Shown here: in pieces, positions 8,301 to 16,830 of the stretch
Layout of the letters: every line of letters begins with the position of its first letter
How positions within the stretch are numbered: position 1 is the stretch's first letter
DNA from: Alphaproteobacteria bacterium
GTDB taxonomy: Bacteria > Pseudomonadota > Alphaproteobacteria > Reyranellales > Reyranellaceae
Direction of reading: 5' to 3'
NCBI GenBank assembly: GCA_019635875.1
Contig: JAHBYP010000005.1
Coordinates: forward strand, 372,001-436,000
DNA length: 64,000 nt
Position numbers and translations under genes: made by a program
Notes under the pieces: model-generated
Told to the model about the DNA's origin: nothing
Databases searched by the model: none
Seen by the model: the letters and a program-made list of their open reading frames with translations, nothing else

Positions 8301-8672
8301 CTATCTGCGCGGAGGCAGGCCGGTCACGATCCTGGATTCGCTCTCGATCGTCCATTCGCCGCTGGTGCGGCACTTGTCGTTCTCCTGCCGGCACCAGTCG
8401 AGGCAGCCGGTCTGCCCGGGCTGGTTCTTCGAGCACCACTCCACGCACCAGCGCAGGTACTGCGAGCAGCTCTGCCCGCGACCCGCCGGGACGCGCGTCA
8501 TGGCCTTGGCGGCCGGCGGCTGGGCCGCGGGCGGAGCGAGGCGCGGCGGCGCGGTGTAGGACGGGCCCGGGGGCGGCGGAACCGGCTCGCTGACCGACGG
8601 CGGCGTCGGGTTGGGCTGGCAGGCGCCCAGCAGCACGACAAGACCAAGCAACAACAAACAAAACGCTCTCAT
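8301..8672 (-). CDS. Cysteine-rich lipoprotein, unknown function
   Basis: The gene encodes 123 aa from the ATG at 8672 (MRAFCLLLLGLVVLLGAC). The LLGAC lipobox gives a mature lipoprotein starting Cys-Gln-Pro. A Pro-rich linker of about 45 residues leads to a compact C-terminal module with six cysteines (CSQYLRWCVEWCSKNQPGQTGCLDWCR, then KC), which suggests disulphide pairs in the periplasm. No family is recognised. It is transcribed in the same direction as the FecR gene downstream (166 bp gap) and is divergent from the molybdenum hydroxylase gene. Confidence 0.68.
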   Translation of the reverse strand: MRAFCLLLLGLVVLLGACQPNPTPPSVSEPVPPPPGPSYTAPPRLAPPAAQPPAAKAMTRVPAGRGQSCSQYLRWCVEWCSKNQPGQTGCLDWCRQENDKCRTSGEWTIESESRIVTGLPPRR

Positions 8673-8824
8673 GTCGTTCCAGCCGGCAAGCATAGGGGCG
8701 TACTTCTAGCACGACCGCCGACGTTCCGCAGCGTCGTTGCCCGCGCGGCGCCACGGTCATTGCGAGCGCAGCGGGGAATGACACGGTGATTCGATCCGCG
8801 CGCATTACGCGCTAGGCTCGCGTC

Positions 8825-11116
8825 ATGACCCGTTCGATCATCGGCGATCAGCCCCGCCGGCGCGAGGATGCGCGCTTCGTCACCGGACACGGTGCCTATC
8901 TCGACGATCTGCCGTTCGCGGACCTCGCGCACGCTGTCGTGCTGCGCTCGACGCACGCGCATGCGCGGATCGCCGGCATCGACGTCGCCGCCGCCCGCCA
9001 GGCGCCGGGCGTGCGCGCGGTGCTGACCGCGGCCGAGGTCGAAGCCGACGGCCTGCAGGCGCTGCGCCCGCATGTCGAGGCCAACGTGCAGACCGGCGAG
9101 AAGTTCAAATTCCTGCCGCAGCCGCTGCTCGCCACCGACCGCGTGCGCTATGTTGGCGAGCCGGTGGCGCTGATCGTCGCCGACACCAAGAACCAGGCGC
9201 TCGACGCCGCCGAGCTGGTCGCGGTCGAGTACCGGCCCCTGCCCGCCCTGGTGACGCCCGCCGACGCCACGAAGCCCGGCGCGCCGCTGATCGCCGAGGA
9301 CGTGCCGGACAACACCTGCCTCGACTGGCGCATCGGCGATCAGGCGGCGGTCGAGGCCGCCTTCACGCGCGCCGCGCATGTCGTGAGGCTCAGCCTCGAC
9401 AACCACCGCATCACCACCAACCCGATGGAGCCGCGCGGCGCGGTGGCCCAGTTCGACGCGCAGACCGGCCGCTACACGCTGCACGTCTCGAGCCAGAACA
9501 TCCACGGCATCCGCAATTTCACCGCCCGCGCGCTCAACGTGCCGCCGGCGCAGGTGCGCTTCATCGCGCCCGATGTCGGCGGCGGCTTCGGCGCCAAGAA
9601 CTTCGTCTATGCCGAGTTCCCGCTGCTCGCCTGGGCGGCCAAGCGCACCGGTCGCGCCGTCAAATGGATCGCCACGCGTGCGGAGGTGATGACCGCCGAC
9701 CACGCCGCGCGCGACCACCAGGCCGAGGCCGCGCTGGCGCTCGACGCCGCGGGCCATTTCCTCGCACTGCGCTGCGACAGCGTGTTCAACGTCGGCGGCT
9801 ATCTCTGCGGCGCCGGCGCCGGCGTGGCAACCTTCCAGCACGTGCACCTGCCCGGCTCGGTCTACGCCATCCCGGCGATCGAGATCGGCGTCAAGGCGGT
9901 GCTGACCAACACCGCGCCGATCGGCGTGACGCGCGGACCGGGCTTCGCCGAGTCGATCAACGTCGTCGAACGCCTGATCGACGAGGCCGCGCGCCGCCAC
10001 GGCTTCGACCGCGCCGACCTGCGCCGCCGCAACATGGCGCCGACGCCGATGACGAATGCGTTTGGGTTCAAGGTCGACAGCGGCGCCTTCGCCGAGACCA
10101 TGGACCAGGCGCTGCTGCGCGCCGACGTCGCGGGCTTCGCCGCGCGAAAGAAGGCGAGCGAGTCGCGCGGCATGCTGCGCGGGCTGGGCTTCGCCTGCCA
10201 CATCAAGGGCACCGGCGGCTCGCCCGACGAGAACGTCGACGTGCGCTTCGACGCGGACGGCACGGTGCGGCTGATCACCGGCACGCAGACCATCGGCCAG
10301 GGCCACGAGACGACCTTCCCGCAGATCCTCGCGCACCGCCTGGGCATCGACAACGCGCGCATCCGGCTTTGCCAGGGCGACACCGATCTGATCGTCAACG
10401 GCGGCGGCCACGGCAGCTCGCGCGCCACCTACATGGGCGGCACGGCGATGTGGCGCGCCTCGGACGAGATCATCAGGAAGGGCACGACGCTGGCGGCACG
10501 CGCGCTCGAGGCGGCCGAGGCCGACATCGTGTTCGAGGACGGCGCCTTCCGCGTCGCCGGCACCGACCGCGCCATCGGCATCCTCGACATCGCCGCGCTG
10601 GGCCGCGACCAGGGCACGCCGCTCGACACCTTCCACGCCTGGACACGCGAGGCGATGACCTTCCCCAGCGGCACGCATGTCGTGGAGGTCGAGATCGATC
10701 CCGAGACCGGCGCCACGCGCCTGGCGCGCTACACCGCGGTCGACGATTACGGCGTGCTGGTCAACCCGATGGTCGCCTCGGGACAGGCGCACGGCGCGAT
10801 GGCCCAGGGCATCGGCCAGGCGCTGCTGGAGAAGGCGGTGTATGACGGCGAGAGCGGCCAGCTGCTGAGCGGCACGTTCATGGACTACACGCTGCCGCGC
10901 GCCGACGACATGCCGAGCTTCGACCTGGCGTTCAACCCGACGCGCTGCACGACCAACCCGCTGGGCGTGAAGGGCTGCGGCGAGGCCGGCGCGATCGCGG
11001 CGTTCCCGGCGATCCACAATGCGATCCTCGATGCGCTGGCATCGTTCAACGTCAAGAACATCGACGGCCCCCTGACCCCGATGCGCGTGTGGCGAATGAC
11101 CGGAGGCGCACGCTGA
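8825..11116 (+). CDS. Xanthine dehydrogenase-family molybdopterin-binding subunit (stand-alone)
   Basis: This 763-aa large subunit of the molybdenum hydroxylase family is the CoxL/xanthine dehydrogenase type. The N-terminal Ald_Xan_dh_C a/b hammerhead domain (DDLPFADLAHAVVLRSTHAHARI, VRYVGEPVALIVAD) is followed by the cofactor-binding region with GGGFGAKN near residue 252. The catalytic-glutamate motif GCGEAGAIAAFPAIHNAI lies near residue 720. The position that reads AYRCSFR in CO dehydrogenase is GVTRGPGFAES here, so it is not a true form I CO dehydrogenase; the substrate is probably an N-heterocycle or aldehyde. No FAD subunit or 2Fe-2S subunit gene is adjacent, so partners must be encoded elsewhere. 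The start at 8825 is the only reasonable ATG. The next gene begins 25 bp downstream. Confidence 0.9.
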   Translation: MTRSIIGDQPRRREDARFVTGHGAYLDDLPFADLAHAVVLRSTHAHARIAGIDVAAARQAPGVRAVLTAAEVEADGLQALRPHVEANVQTGEKFKFLPQPLLATDRVRYVGEPVALIVADTKNQALDAAELVAVEYRPLPALVTPADATKPGAPLIAEDVPDNTCLDWRIGDQAAVEAAFTRAAHVVRLSLDNHRITTNPMEPRGAVAQFDAQTGRYTLHVSSQNIHGIRNFTARALNVPPAQVRFIAPDVGGGFGAKNFVYAEFPLLAWAAKRTGRAVKWIATRAEVMTADHAARDHQAEAALALDAAGHFLALRCDSVFNVGGYLCGAGAGVATFQHVHLPGSVYAIPAIEIGVKAVLTNTAPIGVTRGPGFAESINVVERLIDEAARRHGFDRADLRRRNMAPTPMTNAFGFKVDSGAFAETMDQALLRADVAGFAARKKASESRGMLRGLGFACHIKGTGGSPDENVDVRFDADGTVRLITGTQTIGQGHETTFPQILAHRLGIDNARIRLCQGDTDLIVNGGGHGSSRATYMGGTAMWRASDEIIRKGTTLAARALEAAEADIVFEDGAFRVAGTDRAIGILDIAALGRDQGTPLDTFHAWTREAMTFPSGTHVVEVEIDPETGATRLARYTAVDDYGVLVNPMVASGQAHGAMAQGIGQALLEKAVYDGESGQLLSGTFMDYTLPRADDMPSFDLAFNPTRCTTNPLGVKGCGEAGAIAAFPAIHNAILDALASFNVKNIDGPLTPMRVWRMTGGAR

Positions 11117-11141
11117 TCCCTCGCCATCAGGATCACCGCTG

Positions 11142-12812
11142 ATGCCTCGACCGATCGGGCAAACCATCCGCCGCGCCGGCGCCGCCGTCCGCACCGCCCT
11201 CGAGGCCGCCGCCTCCGGCATCGCCGTCTGGTTCCGCGTGACCTTCGTCGATCTCGGCCGGCACATGCGCTGGTCCTACTTGCCGCCGCTGATGGTCTAT
11301 TTCGCGGCCGGCATATCCAGCCTGACGGCGATCGTCGGCACCTTCTTCGTCAAGGACTACCTCGGCCTGTCGGCCGCCTTCCTGGCCGGCCTCACCTTCT
11401 GGGCCGGCATCCCGTGGGCGCTGAAGATGCCGCTGGGCCATCTGGTCGATCTCATCTGGCGCTGGAAGGCACTGCTGGTGTGGTTCGGCGCCGGCCTGAT
11501 CGCCGCCAGCATCGCCATCATGTACGCGCTCATCGCGCAGACCGACTCGATGACCGCGATCATGCCCGCCGGCGCCTGGTACGTGCTCGCCGCCCTGCTG
11601 GCGCCCAGCGGCTATGTCGTCCAGGACGTGGTCGCCGATGCGATGACGGTCGAGGCCGTGCCCGCGTTCGACAAGGACGGCAGGAAGTTCGCCGAAGCCG
11701 AGATCAAGGCCATGCATACCACCATGCAGACGCTCGGCCGCTTCGCCATCATCGGCGGCACGGTGGCGGTGGCGGTCGTCAACGTCGCGATGTTCGAAGG
11801 CGTCGAGAAACTGGGGACGGCGCAGACGGCCGCCGTCTACGCCGACATCTACCTGCTGGCGCTGATCATCCCGCTGGTCTCCGTCACCGGCGTGACCCTT
11901 GGGTCGCTGACGCGGTATCGGCACGCCCGGCGGCTGCACGCCATGGGCGTCGCGGAAGCCCCGCCGGAGAAGGTCGAGCCCAACTGGTGGATCCTCGGCG
12001 GCAGCGGCGTTTTCGTGGTCTTCAGCATGGCCACCGGACTCGCCGACGTGCCCTATGCGCAGGAGATCATCTTCCTCGGCTCCCTGGCCATCGTGCTCTT
12101 CCTGATCCGCCGACTCCTGTTCGAGATCGCGCCCGATCTGCGCGGCCCGCTGATCGGCACCGCCGTCATCATCTTCGTGTTCCGCGCCGTGCCGCTGCCC
12201 GGACCCGGCGCCACGTGGTTCCAGATCGACGTGCTGAAGTTCGACCAGCAGTTCATCTCGGTGCTGGCGCTGATCACCTCGGTCTTGACCCTGGTCGGCC
12301 TGGTGGTGCTGCGGCCGCTCATGGCCCACCGTTCCATCGCCTATATCGTCGTGCTGCTGACCATCGCCGCCGGCGTGCTGTCGCTGCCCAACATCGGCCT
12401 GTTCTACGGCGTGCACCACTGGACGGCGGCGTGGACCGGCGGCCTGGTCGATGCGCACTTCATCGCGATCATCGACACCGCGCTCGAATCGCCGCTGGGC
12501 CAGGTGGCGATGATCCCGATGCTGGCCTGGATCGCCCGCAACGCGCCGGCCAACCTCAAGGCGACCTTCTTCGCGGTGATGGCCTCGTTCACCAACCTCG
12601 CCCTGTCGGCGTCGGCGTTGCTGACCCGGTACCTCAACCAGGTCTTCACCGTGACGCGCGAGGTGACCAGCCCCGCGACCGGCGCCATCGAGACCGCCGC
12701 CGACTACGGCGAGCTGGGCTGGATCCTGATAGCGGCCGCCATCATCGGCGTCGCGGCACCGCTGGCGGCGGTCGCGATCGTGCAGAGGAGCCGACTGCGC
12801 ACCGAGCAGTGA
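11142..12812 (+). CDS. BT1/folate-biopterin-type transporter (MFS-related), 12 TM
   Basis: The product is a 556-aa integral membrane protein with about twelve hydrophobic helices. The region SLTAIVGTFFVKDYLGLSAAFLAGLTFWAGIPWALKMPLGHLVD and the segment GYVVQDVVADAMTVEAVP match the BT1 (PF03092) family, whose eukaryotic members carry folate and biopterin. The bacterial substrates are mostly unknown. There is an unusually long loop (about 155-200, DKDGRKFAEAEIKAMHTTMQ) between transmembrane segments. The gene sits 25 bp after the molybdenum hydroxylase and is probably co-transcribed, which makes import of that enzyme's substrate a reasonable guess. It ends before a GC-rich hairpin at 12819. Confidence 0.78.
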   Translation: MPRPIGQTIRRAGAAVRTALEAAASGIAVWFRVTFVDLGRHMRWSYLPPLMVYFAAGISSLTAIVGTFFVKDYLGLSAAFLAGLTFWAGIPWALKMPLGHLVDLIWRWKALLVWFGAGLIAASIAIMYALIAQTDSMTAIMPAGAWYVLAALLAPSGYVVQDVVADAMTVEAVPAFDKDGRKFAEAEIKAMHTTMQTLGRFAIIGGTVAVAVVNVAMFEGVEKLGTAQTAAVYADIYLLALIIPLVSVTGVTLGSLTRYRHARRLHAMGVAEAPPEKVEPNWWILGGSGVFVVFSMATGLADVPYAQEIIFLGSLAIVLFLIRRLLFEIAPDLRGPLIGTAVIIFVFRAVPLPGPGATWFQIDVLKFDQQFISVLALITSVLTLVGLVVLRPLMAHRSIAYIVVLLTIAAGVLSLPNIGLFYGVHHWTAAWTGGLVDAHFIAIIDTALESPLGQVAMIPMLAWIARNAPANLKATFFAVMASFTNLALSASALLTRYLNQVFTVTREVTSPATGAIETAADYGELGWILIAAAIIGVAAPLAAVAIVQRSRLRTEQ

Positions 12813-12818
12813 GGCCAT

Positions 12819-12847
12819 GCGCGGCGGGCTGTTCAGCGCCGCCGCGC
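12819..12847 (+). terminator. GC-rich hairpin after the BT1 transporter gene
   Basis: An 8-bp stem (GCGCGGCG at 12819-12826 with CGCCGCGC at 12840-12847) has a 13-base loop. It starts 7 bp after the transporter stop. It lacks a U-tract, so it may only stabilise the 3' end. Confidence 0.4.
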
Positions 12848-12882
12848 TCTGACACTGTTGCCGGATGGCTCGGGGGGCAACG

Positions 12883-13398
12883 ATGGGAATTCGCAGATGG
12901 TCGCTCGGCGCGCTTGCGGCGCTGGCGCTGTTCGCCGTCGGCGGCGCGTCGGGACAGCAGGGCAGGCTGGACCGGATCGAGATCATCCAATCAGGCCTGT
13001 ACAGCGCCAGCATCGTGCGCCGGGACAGCGCGCACGGCACACCCACTGGCCAGGCCTCGCTCCTCGACAGCCCGAGCTTCTACGCGGATGCCGCACGCGT
13101 GCCGGCGCAGATCGGCATCCGGTTCGGCTTCCAGTACCGGCTGATCGGATCGCCGCCGGGTCGCGAGGTCGCGCTGCGCGGCGTGTGGCAGATCCCCGCT
13201 CCCGGCATCACCAACCCGGTCAACGGCAACACCTATCGCGAGAGCGCGCGCGACTTCACCGCGCGGATCGGCGACACGCAGATCCACGGCTACGGCTTCG
13301 ATCAACCGTGGGAGATCGTGGCGGGAAACTGGGTCCTCGAGATCTGGCACGAGAAGCGCCTGCTCGCGAGCCGGACGTTCCTGGTCGAGGCGCCGTGA
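12883..13398 (+). CDS. DUF3859 domain exported protein
   Basis: The gene encodes 171 aa from the ATG at 12883 (MGIRRWSLGALAALALF), chosen because GGGGGG lies five to ten bases upstream; an ATG 18 bp earlier lacks such a site. A cleavable signal peptide (ALAALALFAVGGASG-Q) is followed by a beta-rich domain: RLDRIEIIQSGLYSASIVR, then IRFGFQYRLIGSPPGREVALRGVWQIP, and the closing GNWVLEIWHEKRLLASRTF. These features match DUF3859, a periplasmic family of unknown function. It is transcribed alone and converges on a small membrane-protein gene. Confidence 0.8.
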   Translation: MGIRRWSLGALAALALFAVGGASGQQGRLDRIEIIQSGLYSASIVRRDSAHGTPTGQASLLDSPSFYADAARVPAQIGIRFGFQYRLIGSPPGREVALRGVWQIPAPGITNPVNGNTYRESARDFTARIGDTQIHGYGFDQPWEIVAGNWVLEIWHEKRLLASRTFLVEAP

Positions 13399-13422
13399 CG
13401 CGATCTTGTTCGTGTTCAGCCC

Positions 13423-13566
13423 TCATCGCGGCGGTTGCTTGTCGGAGTCCCGCCTGCGTCGCGCGACCCATCTGAAGAAGACGACCACGATGATGCTGCA
13501 GGCGATGGACGTCAGGCCATACCGCAGCAGGGCCGCCACGAGCTCGCCTGTCGTCCAGTCCATCAT
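13423..13566 (-). CDS. Small single-pass membrane protein (47 aa)
   Basis: A short frame reads MMDWTTGELVAALLRYGL, then a hydrophobic helix (SIACSIIVVVFF), then a strongly basic stop-transfer end (RWVARRRRDSDK), ending Pro-Pro-Arg. The sequence ATGATG at 13566-13561 is preceded by GGGAA six bases away. The layout (short periplasmic or cytosolic head, one helix, basic tail) is typical of genuine small membrane proteins, and the frame fills otherwise empty space between DUF3859 and a repeat. Function unknown. Confidence 0.5.
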   Translation of the reverse strand: MMDWTTGELVAALLRYGLTSIACSIIVVVFFRWVARRRRDSDKQPPR

Positions 13567-13625
13567 GCCGCGTTCCCGGGATCGGACGTCCAACCAATGC
13601 GGTATCCGAGCAAGCTCGACTTGCT

Positions 13626-13691
13626 GTCATCCCGAGCGCAGCGAGGGATCCAGGGAAGCTGACTGGATCCCTCGCTGCGCTCGGGACGACA
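13626..13691. repeat. Dispersed palindromic repeat, family A
   Basis: A full inverted copy lies upstream of hicA; the right arm ends GGGACGACAG. The hicA promoter must lie in the 45 bp between this repeat and the ATG at 13738, which contains ATAATACC. Confidence 0.88.
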
Positions 13692-13737
13692 GGGAAGACC
13701 CATTGCATAATACCACCACAACACTTATGTTGCTTGC

Positions 13738-13926
13738 ATGAATGCCGCTGAACTTCGCCGCTGGCTCGCCAGGCAGGGCTGCAAGTTCGAGAGCCACAAG
13801 GGCGGCAGCGGCCATGTAACGGTGACGTTGGGCAACAGGAAATCCCAGCTGCCGATGCACGGCTCCAACAAGGAACTCGGCACCGGTCTGGTCAACAAGA
13901 TCAAGAAGGATCTCGGCCTGAAATAG
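13738..13926 (+). CDS. hicA: HicA-type mRNA interferase toxin
   Basis: The 62-aa protein has the HicA double-stranded-RNA-binding-like fold: MNAAELRRWLARQGCKF, then SHKGGSGHVTVTL with the catalytic His of the GSHxKY/HVTV region, and LPMHGSNKELGTGLVNKIKKDLGL. HicA toxins cleave mRNA during stress and are neutralised by HicB. The gene sits 28 bp upstream of hicB in the usual toxin-first order. Spacing and partner make the call firm. Here the residue before Lys in the catalytic motif is Ser-His-Lys-Gly-Gly, so the active His is retained. Confidence 0.92.
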   Translation: MNAAELRRWLARQGCKFESHKGGSGHVTVTLGNRKSQLPMHGSNKELGTGLVNKIKKDLGLK

Positions 13927-13954
13927 ACCGGGCGCACACAGAAAGCAGAACCCT

Positions 13955-14383
13955 ATGCGTACCCTTTCCTACCGTGTAACGCTGACCCCCGATGACAACG
14001 ACACAGTGCTCGTAACCTGCCCGGACCTGCCGGAGGTCACCACCTTCGGCGACGACGCCGACGATGCGCGATTGCGGGCGGTGGACGCGATCGAGGAAGC
14101 GCTTGCCGCCCGGATCGCACGACGGGAACCGATCAAGGCCCCGACCAGAGGCAAAGGCCCGCTGGTCACGCTGCCCGCCCTGACCGCGCTGAAGGTGGAA
14201 CTCTACCGAGCCGCGCTGAAGGACAATGTCCGCAAAGCCGAGCTGGCACGCCGGCTGTCGGTCCACGCGCCCCAGGTCGATCGGCTGTTCGATCTGACGC
14301 ACGATTCGAAGCTCGAGCAGATCGAGTCAGCGTTCAGGGCGCTCGGACGCAGGATCGTCGTGGGAATCGAGAAAGCGGCTTAG
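13955..14383 (+). CDS. hicB: HicB-type antitoxin with C-terminal DNA-binding domain
   Basis: The 142-aa protein has an N-terminal HicB RNase H-like fold (SYRVTLTPDDNDTVLVTCPDLPEVTTFGDDADDARLRAVDAIEEAL), which masks HicA. The C-terminal half (LPALTALKVELYRAALKDNVRKAELARRLSVHAPQVDRLFDLTHDS) is a helix-turn-helix of the Xre-like type that probably binds the operon promoter and mediates autoregulation. It is co-transcribed with hicA. The pair marks the left edge of a lower-GC island extending to about 15.66 kb. Confidence 0.92.
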   Translation: MRTLSYRVTLTPDDNDTVLVTCPDLPEVTTFGDDADDARLRAVDAIEEALAARIARREPIKAPTRGKGPLVTLPALTALKVELYRAALKDNVRKAELARRLSVHAPQVDRLFDLTHDSKLEQIESAFRALGRRIVVGIEKAA

Positions 14384-14463
14384 CCCGGCGTCAGGCCGCC
14401 AAAGGCGCTATCGGCAATATCGATGCAATCCATCTCTCACTTTGGCAGCCCAGGAGATTTTCA

Positions 14464-14616
14464 TTGAAGCCTCTGTTCACGATCCACGCCGGAGAATTCC
14501 TTGTAGGTCACGAACTACAGCGCAGGTTCCGACGGGCTAATGTCTGGATGCCAGCGAAAGATAGGCGAGAGTTCACAGCTTTGGTAGCGGCCGAGAGTTC
14601 AGTAACGCAAGCCTGA
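14464..14616 (+). pseudogene. Truncated gene remnant, 50 codons (LFTIHAGEFLVG family)
   Basis: A TTG start at 14464 with AGGAG six bases upstream opens a frame reading KPLFTIHAGEFLVGHELQ and then FRRANVWMPAKDR before losing similarity and stopping. The opening resembles the start of a family of defence- or nuclease-associated proteins in which PLFT-HAGEYLVG is followed by NVW-PSKDTG-DLLV; the Asp-Leu-Leu-Val part is missing. The most economical reading is the 5' remnant of a gene cut by deletion. It could instead be a real short protein. The remaining intergenic space, 14384-14463 and 14617-14690, shows nothing else. Confidence 0.4.
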
Positions 14617-14690
14617 CGCCGCCATGATGACAACCTCTCGATGATCATATCCGGCAGCAATCAAACGCGTGTGGCATCTTATACATTCAC

Positions 14691-15659
14691 TCAGATGACC
14701 TTGATCGGTGACCGCCGGACCAACGTCGCGGGGTAGCCAAGACGGGCTAACAATCGCTTGGCGCGTTGCAACGCAACGGGTGATGCATGGTATCCGACAA
14801 TCACTTTGTGCAGGCTCGACCTCAACGGCAGTTTGGTACTGATGAAGCGCCTGCTGCCTTCCCTCCGCTCATGCGGAGAAAGTAGTTTCTTATCTCCGAT
14901 CACAAATATTCTGATCTCGCGCTCATCGGCGTAGTGGGGTCGCTTGGTGCAGATCGCGTTAGATAAGAGTGGAACCGCCATGTGGACAGCCATCGCCTGC
15001 AAAAAGCCTGGTCGCGAGAAGAGGTTCAGCTCCGCCAAGATTTCGGGCCGACTTATCACCTGCAATGTCTTCTCAATCACCTGTCGCTGGCGCCTGATCG
15101 CTTGTGCCCGATTGTAAACGATAGGCTGCGCGAACACGATCCGTGTGGGGTCTTTCGGCCGTCGTTGCACTCTTGGATGAAAATACGCTGGGCGTAGCCC
15201 GATTGCGGTCCCCGTCCCATCGCGGCCGAACGATTTCCAGTGCTTCGCGCTATCGATGTGCCGGGTGAAGCACCCGATGAAGAAGCGGAAAACCTTCGAC
15301 ATGGACTTCGCGGTCATCCAGCTCGCTGACTGCACACAGAAGAACCGAACGGTTTGCGCTCGCCAGTTGTTCTCCCTGACGCGGTCCCCGATTCGCTGCA
15401 GCATCTTGCGTGCCAGCATCATTCCATATTCGATCTCAACCTTGTCCCACTTCTTGAGGTCTCGGAAGTCTGTCAATCGAAGTAGCGACGTACCGAGAAT
15501 AATTGATGCGACGTCACTTCCTGTGTAGTGGAATAGAGGATCGTCAATCGAGACCTTCACGTGCAGGTCAAGATTCGCATCCCGCTCGCGCGCCCAATTG
15601 GACATCTCCTGTAGGGCAGCATCGAGGATCGGGCTGCCGGTCGGATCGCCCATGCCCAC
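14691..15659 (-). CDS. DUF2971-like protein
   Basis: The gene encodes 322 aa from a GTG at 15659 (or an ATG two codons on, at 15653). Recognisable segments are PLFHYTGSDVASIILGTSLLRLTDFRDLKKWD near residue 40, where DUF2971 proteins carry their H-Y-T...L-W-T-D...N-D motif, and CFTRHIDSAKHWKSFGRDGTGTAIGL near 130, matching the S-W---Y----G-A-G motif. The C-terminal part contains RPHYADEREIRIFVI, the E-E-R motif. The family is often seen in defence and mobile islands and its biochemical role is not established. Codon use is less GC-biased than in the flanking genes, which agrees with horizontal acquisition together with the hicAB pair. Confidence 0.68.
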   Translation of the reverse strand: MGMGDPTGSPILDAALQEMSNWARERDANLDLHVKVSIDDPLFHYTGSDVASIILGTSLLRLTDFRDLKKWDKVEIEYGMMLARKMLQRIGDRVRENNWRAQTVRFFCVQSASWMTAKSMSKVFRFFIGCFTRHIDSAKHWKSFGRDGTGTAIGLRPAYFHPRVQRRPKDPTRIVFAQPIVYNRAQAIRRQRQVIEKTLQVISRPEILAELNLFSRPGFLQAMAVHMAVPLLSNAICTKRPHYADEREIRIFVIGDKKLLSPHERREGSRRFISTKLPLRSSLHKVIVGYHASPVALQRAKRLLARLGYPATLVRRSPIKVI

Positions 15660-15662
15660 GAA

Positions 15663-16658
15663 TCAAGAATCCGCCGTGAACCCGATCTTCTTCACGATCG
15701 GCCCCCACCGGTCGTAGCTCGTCTTCAGCAGCGTCGCCAGCTCCTGCGCCGACGACGAGGTCGCCACCAGCCCCATGGTCGCCACGCCGTCGATCACCTC
15801 CTTGGTCGCCAGCGCCTTGACCAGCGCGGCGTTGGCGCGCGCGATCGCCGGGGCGGGCGTGCCGCCGGGGGCGAAGAAGCCGAACCATTCGCTGAAGATG
15901 AGGTCCTTGAAGCCCTGCTCGACCAGGGTCGGCACGCCGGGCGCGAAGCGGTTGCGTGTGGCGCCCGTCGTGGCCAGCAGGCGCAGCTTGCCGGCGGCGA
16001 CGTGCTGGGTGAACTCGCCGACCGGCGCGGACACCGCCTGGATCTGGCCGGCGAGCAGGTCCTGCACCGCCGGCGCCGAGCCGCGATAGGGCGCGTGCTT
16101 GAGCTCGACGCCGCCGGCCTGGCCCAGCAGCACGCCGATGAAGTGCGGCACCGCGCCGGCGCCGGGCGAGCCGTAGTTGGCCTTGTCAGGGTTCGCCTTG
16201 GCCCAGGCGAGGAAGTCCGGCACGGTCTTGACGCTGTCGGGCACCGCCGGGCCGACGCACCAGCCGAAATCGAAGGTGCAGCCCAGCGACACCGCGGTGA
16301 CGTCGGCGAAGGCGTCGTAGGCGAGCTTCTTGTAGATGTGCGGATAGATCATCAGCATCGAGGCCGGCGTCAGCAGCAGCACCGAGCCGTCGGTCGCCGC
16401 ACCCTTCATCGACTGCACGGCGATCTGGCCGCCGGCACCGGGCTTGTTCTCGACCAGGATCGATTTGGCGTAGCCGCCGACGCGCAGCGCCTCGGCGGTG
16501 CGGCGCGAGAGCGTGTCCGACGTGCCGCCCGGCGGGAAGCCCAGCACGATGCGCGCGTTGTCGAGCGGCGCCTGGGCATGGGCGGCGGTGGTCGTTGCCG
16601 CCAGCGCCAGCGCGGCGGCCGAAGCGCCGACGAAGGCGCGGCGGTTGATGGTCGTCAT
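15663..16658 (-). CDS. Bug-family (TctC-like) tripartite tricarboxylate transporter substrate-binding protein
   Basis: The product is a 331-aa periplasmic binding protein. The start is the ATG at 16658 (MTTINRRAFVGASAAALALA), preceded by GGGGAG; longer frames extend into the divergent gene's region. NRRAF plus the hydrophobic stretch suggests a signal peptide, possibly Tat, cut after AHA-Q. Family marks include IVLGFPPGGTSDTLSR (ligand carboxylate loop), NKPGAGGQIAVQSMKGAATDGSVLLL, and GAVPHFIGVLLGQAGGVELKHAPYRGSAPAVQDLLAGQI. Bug proteins bind small carboxylates or amides. No TctA/TctB membrane partners are adjacent, as is common for orphan Bug genes. Only 3 bp separate its stop from the next gene start. 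Confidence 0.93.
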   Translation of the reverse strand: MTTINRRAFVGASAAALALAATTTAAHAQAPLDNARIVLGFPPGGTSDTLSRRTAEALRVGGYAKSILVENKPGAGGQIAVQSMKGAATDGSVLLLTPASMLMIYPHIYKKLAYDAFADVTAVSLGCTFDFGWCVGPAVPDSVKTVPDFLAWAKANPDKANYGSPGAGAVPHFIGVLLGQAGGVELKHAPYRGSAPAVQDLLAGQIQAVSAPVGEFTQHVAAGKLRLLATTGATRNRFAPGVPTLVEQGFKDLIFSEWFGFFAPGGTPAPAIARANAALVKALATKEVIDGVATMGLVATSSSAQELATLLKTSYDRWGPIVKKIGFTADS

Positions 16659-16830
16659 GGTTGCTCGCTCCCCGGGACAATTCTTGCGGCAAGTGTCGCG
16701 CAATTGGCGGCGGGGCGCCATGGGACGAATCGGGAGACGATTCGGAGACGCGCTTCGGGCTGGAAAGGGTACAGATGCGGTTGCAAGGTCCGGACCGGGA
16801 CAGAGCAGCCTGCAGGGATGGGACGTGCCG

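Noticed and set aside
8669-11266. An 865-codon minus-strand frame opposite the molybdenum hydroxylase
   Set aside because: It is a GC-bias shadow; no domain is visible and it runs through two real gene boundaries.
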